From: Chara braunii
Lineage: Eukaryota; Streptophyta; Charophyceae; Charales; Characeae
Length of the DNA stretch: 22,975 bases
Direction of reading: 5' to 3'
Assembly (NCBI GenBank): GCA_003427395.1
Contig: BFEA01000176.1
Coordinates: forward strand, 2,423,568 to 2,446,542
Below the pieces are notes generated by a model, which had not been told where the DNA came from, did not search any database, and saw nothing but the letters and a program-made list of their open reading frames with translations. The translations under genes were made by a program, and so were the position numbers. Positions 18,549-22,975 of the stretch are shown in pieces. The stretch's first letter is position 1; the number at the start of each line of letters is the position of its first letter.

Positions 18549-20392
18549 TGAAAAGAAGTAGGGTACGGCTTATCTAGCAGGACGATTTCAATAGTGAAGT
18601 TAGTTTTGGGGTTGGACTAGCAGAAAGAATGTTAGTAAGGGAAATTAGTGCACCGAAGTGAGGCGATGGCGGGAAGTGAGAAAGAGGGAGAATAACGAAA
18701 TGCTTATCTCCCTCGTTTCTGAGCGGATTTGAGCGAAGGAAGGCTCGATTCCTGGGTTTTTGGGTAAGGCGAATCTAATGGTATTGTTAGTTTTAGCTAT
18801 AGGTGAATAGTTTCGACGGCGAAAGCATGAAGGGCTGCGCGGTTGCCATGGCAAAGTGACGAGAGGAGATGGCGGGAAAAAAAGCGGAGTAACTGATCGA
18901 GTAGAGGAGATTGAGGAGAGGAGAACGGGGAGGAGAAGGCTTACCTGTTGCTCGACATGTGGCTCCTCCTATCGATGGAAGTAGCTCCGCTAGTTTCTGC
19001 GTATACAGCTGAATTGGTTATGTGGGACGAACGAAACTCGAGCTATGAAGCCAACATGCGCCCTGACCTGGCTGATGTGCGGGGCCATGTTCGTACGACG
19101 AGAGAGCACAGGTACGAGGTAAGGAAGTGCTCGTTTAGCGAGAGAGTAAGGATCTGGTGGAAAGAGCGGCGGTAAGAAGTGGAGGAAAGTGATTTAAGGA
19201 GAGAGAGAGCGTACCTGTCTTTTCTCTATTCGAAGATTACTTCGGCCATTCGAACGAGCTTCGTAGATCCGGGATCAGAAGTTTTGCCAAAGTACGGGGG
19301 TTTGAAACTAAGTGAAGAATACGACAAAAAAGCGAACATTGTGTCTCTTCGAAACCGCTGCCACCCTGTCGGACGCGATAGCAAGAGCAAGCGGCGGGGA
19401 ATGACTTACTAGTAGGGTGGTCCGTTGCCCATATTGACAGAGGAAGCAGCTTGAGGGCGGCTGTAGGATGGGAGTTCACCTATCCGAACAACGAGGTGAT
19501 CTGCAAAGTTGGGTACGTACCTGACGGCATGGTGCGCGGCTCATTTGAGAGATGGGAGTCGCGTGGGTCCTGCCGAGGAAGTACGGACTGATCCTTTGAC
19601 TGGTATGTTGCCTGCCTTACCTACGGGAATAGTGTGGGGCAGGGCGAGTGGATGGAGACTTACGTACGGATCAAGGCGTCGTTCATCCCAGTGAATAAGG
19701 CAGTAGGGAGGCAAGCTCGGGAGCGGAAACTTACCGTCTAAACTTGTGGACCACAGACAGGCTGCGGGGGAAGCTTACCTGTGGGCGATGTACCCCTGAC
19801 CCTCACATGCGGAGTTGCTGGGGACCAGCCATGAAGATGCGGGCTGTTTGCAGAATTGAGGGGTAAGGCGCAAGGTCGTGGAGACTACAGTTTACCAACT
19901 GGCTGGTACATTGTTTATCGGGCTGGCCGAGCTAGCCGGAGGCAAACTGCAGGAGTGCGGACTCACCCATAGTTCACGCAATCCGGAGTCGAGATCTTGG
20001 TGGAGGGACAGAGCCTTTTGCAGAGGAGTATTACTGCAAATAGAAGGAACACCAAGGGGTCAACGGTTCGTGGTTTGGTTCCGGTTGACCAAGTTGTTCT
20101 GCGCATTGACCATCATTGCGGGGCCCTCATGCGACTGAAGGTATCAAGGCCCTCTCCTTGCGAGTCTGAGAGCACCCTCCTTGGATCTGAGAGACTGAAT
20201 CTTCCTCCCTCTGCCATTCTAATTCTAAGTCTAGTCTACTGGTTCTAAGAGGAAGGCGACATGCGAGATTGCAACCCGTAGGACCGCAACAAGACTCTGT
20301 GGGGAGTTCACCCACCGATTACGGGAGCTCTGCCGAATCTAAGGAGGAATTTTGGAGGCAGGAAATTGAAAGGTAACCATTGCTTCCCCTCT

Positions 20393-20398
20393 ATAAAC
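20393..20398 (+). promoter_or_regulatory. TATA box upstream of the stem-loop array
   Basis: CCCCTCTATAAACCC (20386-20400) is a good plant-type TATA context. A transcript from it would start near 20,425 and run through the stem-loop array beginning at 20,631. No open frame of note follows, so the product would be non-coding. Placement is by motif only. Confidence 0.45.
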
Positions 20399-20630
20399 CC
20401 ATTTATAATTTTTATCTATATTCCTTGATAGTGTTTGACTGAGTATACTGCATGCATCCCTACTCTGACTTTCAGTTTGACTTCATGATATGAATCAGAC
20501 TTAATAAAGGAATGATTGTGCAAATCCAGTTTCAGTTTTGTTGTTTGACTGAAAGCAGATTGTGGGATTGCATCTGGGGGAAAGGTCGGGAGGAAGACAG
20601 TTTTTCATGAGGGTTGACTGTGTCGATTGA

Positions 20631-21523
20631 GGCAGGGAAGTTCCCATGAGTTTGGGGAGACCCAGTGCTATGTTTTTTGGATTTGTTTGAAGCATCAGAC
20701 CATTCCATAAGTTTGGGTGGTGTATTTGCTCTGGAGGCTGGGAAGTCCCCATAAGTCTGGGGAGACCCAGTGTTGTGGAATTGCTTTGAAAATCAGATCA
20801 TTCTATAAGTTTAAGTGATCTGGTTGCTCCGACTTGTGAGGGTTAACTGTGATTGACGTTTTAGGAACCAAGCACATTCTGTAAGTTCAGGTGGCTTGGT
20901 TGCCTTGTTTACTTGGACTTCTCAGTTTCTTTGGTTCTGAACGAGGAGGTATGAGTCATTCTATAAGTTTAGGTGGTTCAGCCTCTTCCTGCTTTTATTC
21001 TAAGAGAGCAACTTTAACAGAGAATCGGGCTATTCCATAAGTCTGGGTGACTTCGACTCCATGCCACGCACATAGTGGATAAGAGAGGAACGCACCAGTC
21101 AGAGAGTCAGACTGTTCTATAAGTTTAGGTATTCTGGCCCAATGCCTCGCACCTGCCGGAACCCAAAGGTTATAATTTGGCTATACTTTATTACTATCTT
21201 ATTTAAAAACAGGCTAGTCAGACTATTCTATAAGTTTAGGTAGTCTGACTATAGCTTATCACAATATGAATAGAGTATGACTAAGAGTATAACTGAGGGT
21301 AACTTGGGCTGACTGAGCATTGTTTCTAAGAGGAATGGCTCAGTCCTACGCTCGCTTTGAAGATTAAGTTTAGAGAGAGATATACAACCTGGCTATTAAA
21401 TAGTTCGGGGTGACTAGAAAGGTCCAGTCATATGCCCAAAGAAGAGAAAAGTAGTTGTGTCTTCGGTTCTGTGTATACTAAATGGCTGGGTCAGACATGT
21501 CCCACAAGTTTGGGTGGCCTGAC
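20631..21523 (+). repeat. Array of ten covarying stem-loops with conserved TAAGTT loop
   Basis: Ten related hairpins: 20631-20668, 20699-20721, 20738-20770, 20791-20825, 20866-20901, 20943-20988, 21022-21059, 21106-21138, 21213-21255 and 21490-21523. Common plan: outer stem, TT, 3-bp inner stem, loop TAAGTT (variants TGAGTT, TAAGTC, CAAGTT), inner stem, G, outer stem. Inner stems change in step: CTA/TAG, CCA/TGG, CTG/CAG. Outer stems differ wholly but still pair, for example AATCAGATCA/TGATCTGGTT (20791), AACCAAGC/GCTTGGTT (20866) and AGTCAGACTA/TAGTCTGACT (21216). Copies 1 and 3 are close duplicates; 7 and 10 pair less well. Spacing is irregular, about 45-265 nt. Strand is given as the one on which the loop reads TAAGTT. 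I do not recognise the family. Confidence 0.85.
21311..21345. repeat. Long hairpin between array copies
   Basis: GACTGAGC (21311-21318) pairs perfectly with GCTCAGTC (21338-21345), and CATT/AATG extends the inside of the stem if one base is left unpaired. The loop contains TTCTAAGAGG rather than TATAAGTTTAGG, so it may be a diverged relative of the array or independent. Confidence 0.6.
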
Positions 21524-21545
21524 TTTACGCCTTATGTAAGCCGGG

Positions 21546-21551
21546 TATAAA
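21546..21551 (+). promoter_or_regulatory. Second TATA-like box
   Basis: GGGTATAAAGGGC (21543-21555) is a TATA box in GC-rich context, just after the last stem-loop. It resembles core promoters inside LTRs. No coding frame follows. Confidence 0.35.
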
Positions 21552-21822
21552 GGGCTGAATCATTGAGATATTATGAACTATTGTTTGATAAATTAGACTT
21601 TGGGGATGCTGAGAGTACTTACCTTTGTGGTTTGGCCTGCATGTGACTGAGTGCGACTACTACTTAGTCTGAGTTTCATTTTGGTAGGTAGAGTTGCTTT
21701 AGTTGTTCGCCACGTGCTAGAGCCATAAGAGTTAGTTTCAATTCCTGCATTTTCAGAGCTAAGTTTTTTTTACTTAGACCAATTCTCGCATTTTCTGGGA
21801 TCTTTTGTTATACTTGGCTCTG

Positions 21823-22150
21823 TATAAATTTTGGTAAGCTACCTTCTCTACGGAAAGCGCTGTCGAAATTTCTGCAAATCCAAGGAGTTAGTCAACTTTT
21901 GACTTTTTTAAATTTAACTTGTCTAAATTTTATATATGGCTTAGTAAAAATTTGAGAAGTCTCATTTTCTAAAGGGTGTGTTGCCAAAATTTTTGCTAAT
22001 TCCAGGAGTTAGACAAAAAATGGCTTTGGAAAGTTAAAGATTATTTCTGTTTCTATATTCGGACTGATATAAATTTTGGAAAGACACTTTTCCTACGCGA
22101 AGCGCTGCCGAAATTTTCTTAGTTTTAAAGGAGATAAAATATATTTTGAA
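21823..22150. repeat. Three diverged ~122-bp AT-rich tandem repeats
   Basis: Units begin near 21823, 21944 and 22068 with TATAAATTTTGG-like starts. Each carries an internal block of the type GAAGCGCTGCCGAAATTT followed by AAGGAGTTAG. Units one and three are closest; the middle one is more diverged. Such arrays are common in plant LTRs and untranslated regions, but I cannot place this one in a family. Confidence 0.7.
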
Positions 22151-22907
22151 GGTGGCGATTTTGGCGATCGACTCTGTATAGGGGAGATTCTGCCAGGGTC
22201 TACCTTTCTTTGGGCACTTGCTTAGAGTTAAATTAAGGCTTAGTTAATTATAAAGATTTTGAGTGGGATCGTGATATGGAGATTACTCTCCGTAGGCTTA
22301 TACGTTTAGCTTGGGGGTTGACTTGTCTTGTGTTACAGGTCTTCTTGATCGAATCATTCAAAACTCGGGCTAAGTTCAGTTTGAACCTTTGAGGATCATC
22401 TTCTGTTATCACTGATAACAGGTCGGTTGCCGATTCAACTCCAATCCACTCTTGTCACTCAACCTAAAGGCTTTAGCCATGTGGCTTGATCTGTTTCATT
22501 GTGTTTTTGCCCGGACTTTATTGAATGGTCATTGAACAAAGATACTGAATATTTTATTGTTGGGACGGTGCGCTAAGGTTGAGATTGTATGACTAAAGCA
22601 AGGGGTGTGAGCGCAGAGAATGGTTGAAGCTGACCCCGTGTAGTGCATGAACTTTTGGTGGGATCTTTGATGTGATTGCAGGTATGTTTGGTGATTCGGA
22701 CTTTGGATTTGACTGCCTATGCTCACATGCATATATATATGGCTGAGAGGAGTCCCACTATGACTGTGAGAAGTGATCGTCCTATATTGATAACCCTTAT
22801 GAACCGACAGTCTGTGGAGTTTTCCATCTGGTGTGAGTGAGTGATAGTGTACTTTGATTTTGGTTAAGGTAGATTATCATTTACAGTGTAATCAGTGAGG
22901 GGATTCT

Positions 22908-22967
22908 GCAGACTGTTGAGGGTTCAACCTTCTGATGAGTCGGTGAAACTCCGACGAAACAGTTTGT
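22908..22967 (+). ncRNA. Hammerhead ribozyme candidate, type III topology
   Basis: Self-cleaving RNA motif. The core CTGATGA (22932-22938) is followed by stem II GTCGG/CCGAC (22939-22943 with 22951-22955, 7-nt loop) and GAAAC (22956-22960). Stem III pairs 22908-22916 with 22959-22967 (9 bp, two G-U), keeping the conserved A15.1-U16.1 and C15.2-G16.2 pairs. Stem I is the hairpin GAGG/CCTT (22918-22921 with 22928-22931; one G-U, loop GTTCAA). Predicted cleavage follows T22917 (GUU, permitted but weaker than GUC). This layout is the one used by plant retrozymes. An alternative type I fold with GUC at 22966-22968 gives a poor helix I. Confidence 0.72.
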
Positions 22968-22975
22968 CACAGCCC

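Larger units (their letters stand above)
15434..20380. other. Long stretch without a recognisable gene
   Basis: No frame over about 140 codons and no conserved protein motif (including reverse transcriptase, integrase or protease boxes) is visible on either strand. Composition shifts from AT-rich to GC- and purine-rich after about 17,200. The stretch contains the hairpins, palindrome, direct repeats and primer-site-like motif listed separately, and on the minus strand a cluster of splice-donor-like motifs at 18,940-19,781. It may be a decayed retroelement interior or a non-coding, spliced transcript. Confidence 0.5.

Noticed and set aside
17204-19175. Short frames rich in Arg, Gly and Ser, suspected to be a decayed gag-pol
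   Set aside because: No zinc knuckle, protease, reverse transcriptase or integrase motif could be read in any frame.
22932-22975. Type I hammerhead using GUC at 22966-22968
   Set aside because: Helix III would be 3 bp with a 3-nt loop and helix I pairs poorly (mostly mismatches). The type III fold uses sequence inside the window and pairs well.
16322-22975. A complete LTR element with LTRs starting TGTCACAG at 16322 and 22965
   Set aside because: Only 9 nt are shared, the following sequences differ, and the primer-site-like motif at 17285 has no adjacent LTR end.

Overview
The window looks like nuclear DNA of a streptophyte (plant-lineage) genome. It has one clear host gene, a type I vacuolar H+-pyrophosphatase, and most of the rest is mobile or repetitive DNA. 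Features pointing to a plant-type nuclear genome are the AVP1-like pyrophosphatase, a plant-style L1 LINE, foldback DNA transposons with GGGC termini and 3-bp duplications, and long microsatellites and homopolymers. The pyrophosphatase is intronless, 792 aa long and has an unusual N-terminus. That makes me think of a charophyte alga such as Chara, but this is a guess from memory. Several unresolved bases (N at 2237, 5552 and 5581-5586) mark weak assembly spots.

Layout. 1-1894: a (CT)n tract, a near-perfect 61-nt palindrome and gene-free flank. 1895-4273 (minus): H+-pyrophosphatase. 4274-6085: its 5' flank, then small foldback elements, short tandem duplications and a 38-nt T tract. 6086-13550: a nested insertion. 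A short poly(A)-tailed retroposon (minus strand, 16-bp target-site duplication) was split by a 7.1-kb L1-like LINE (plus strand, 14-bp duplication, A tail). The LINE has ORF1 split by an ATGA overlap and an ORF2 with endonuclease, reverse transcriptase and zinc finger that carries many stops. 13620-14781: three DNA elements nested one inside another, each with GGGC-type inverted termini and its own 3-bp duplication (ACA, TTA, TAT). 14786-15433: a further inverted-repeat element. 15434-20380: no recognisable gene, scattered hairpins and repeats.

The most unusual part is 20390-22975. A TATA box is followed by at least ten related stem-loops (20631-21523). Their loop (TAAGTT) is conserved while inner and outer stems differ in sequence but stay paired. 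Then come a second TATA-like box, three diverged copies of a ~122-bp AT-rich repeat, and at the right edge a hammerhead ribozyme candidate with all core bases and three helices (22908-22967). Together these suggest a non-coding, structured RNA-producing element, possibly an LTR- or retrozyme-like retroelement that continues beyond the window. That interpretation is inference; the base pairing itself can be read from the sequence.
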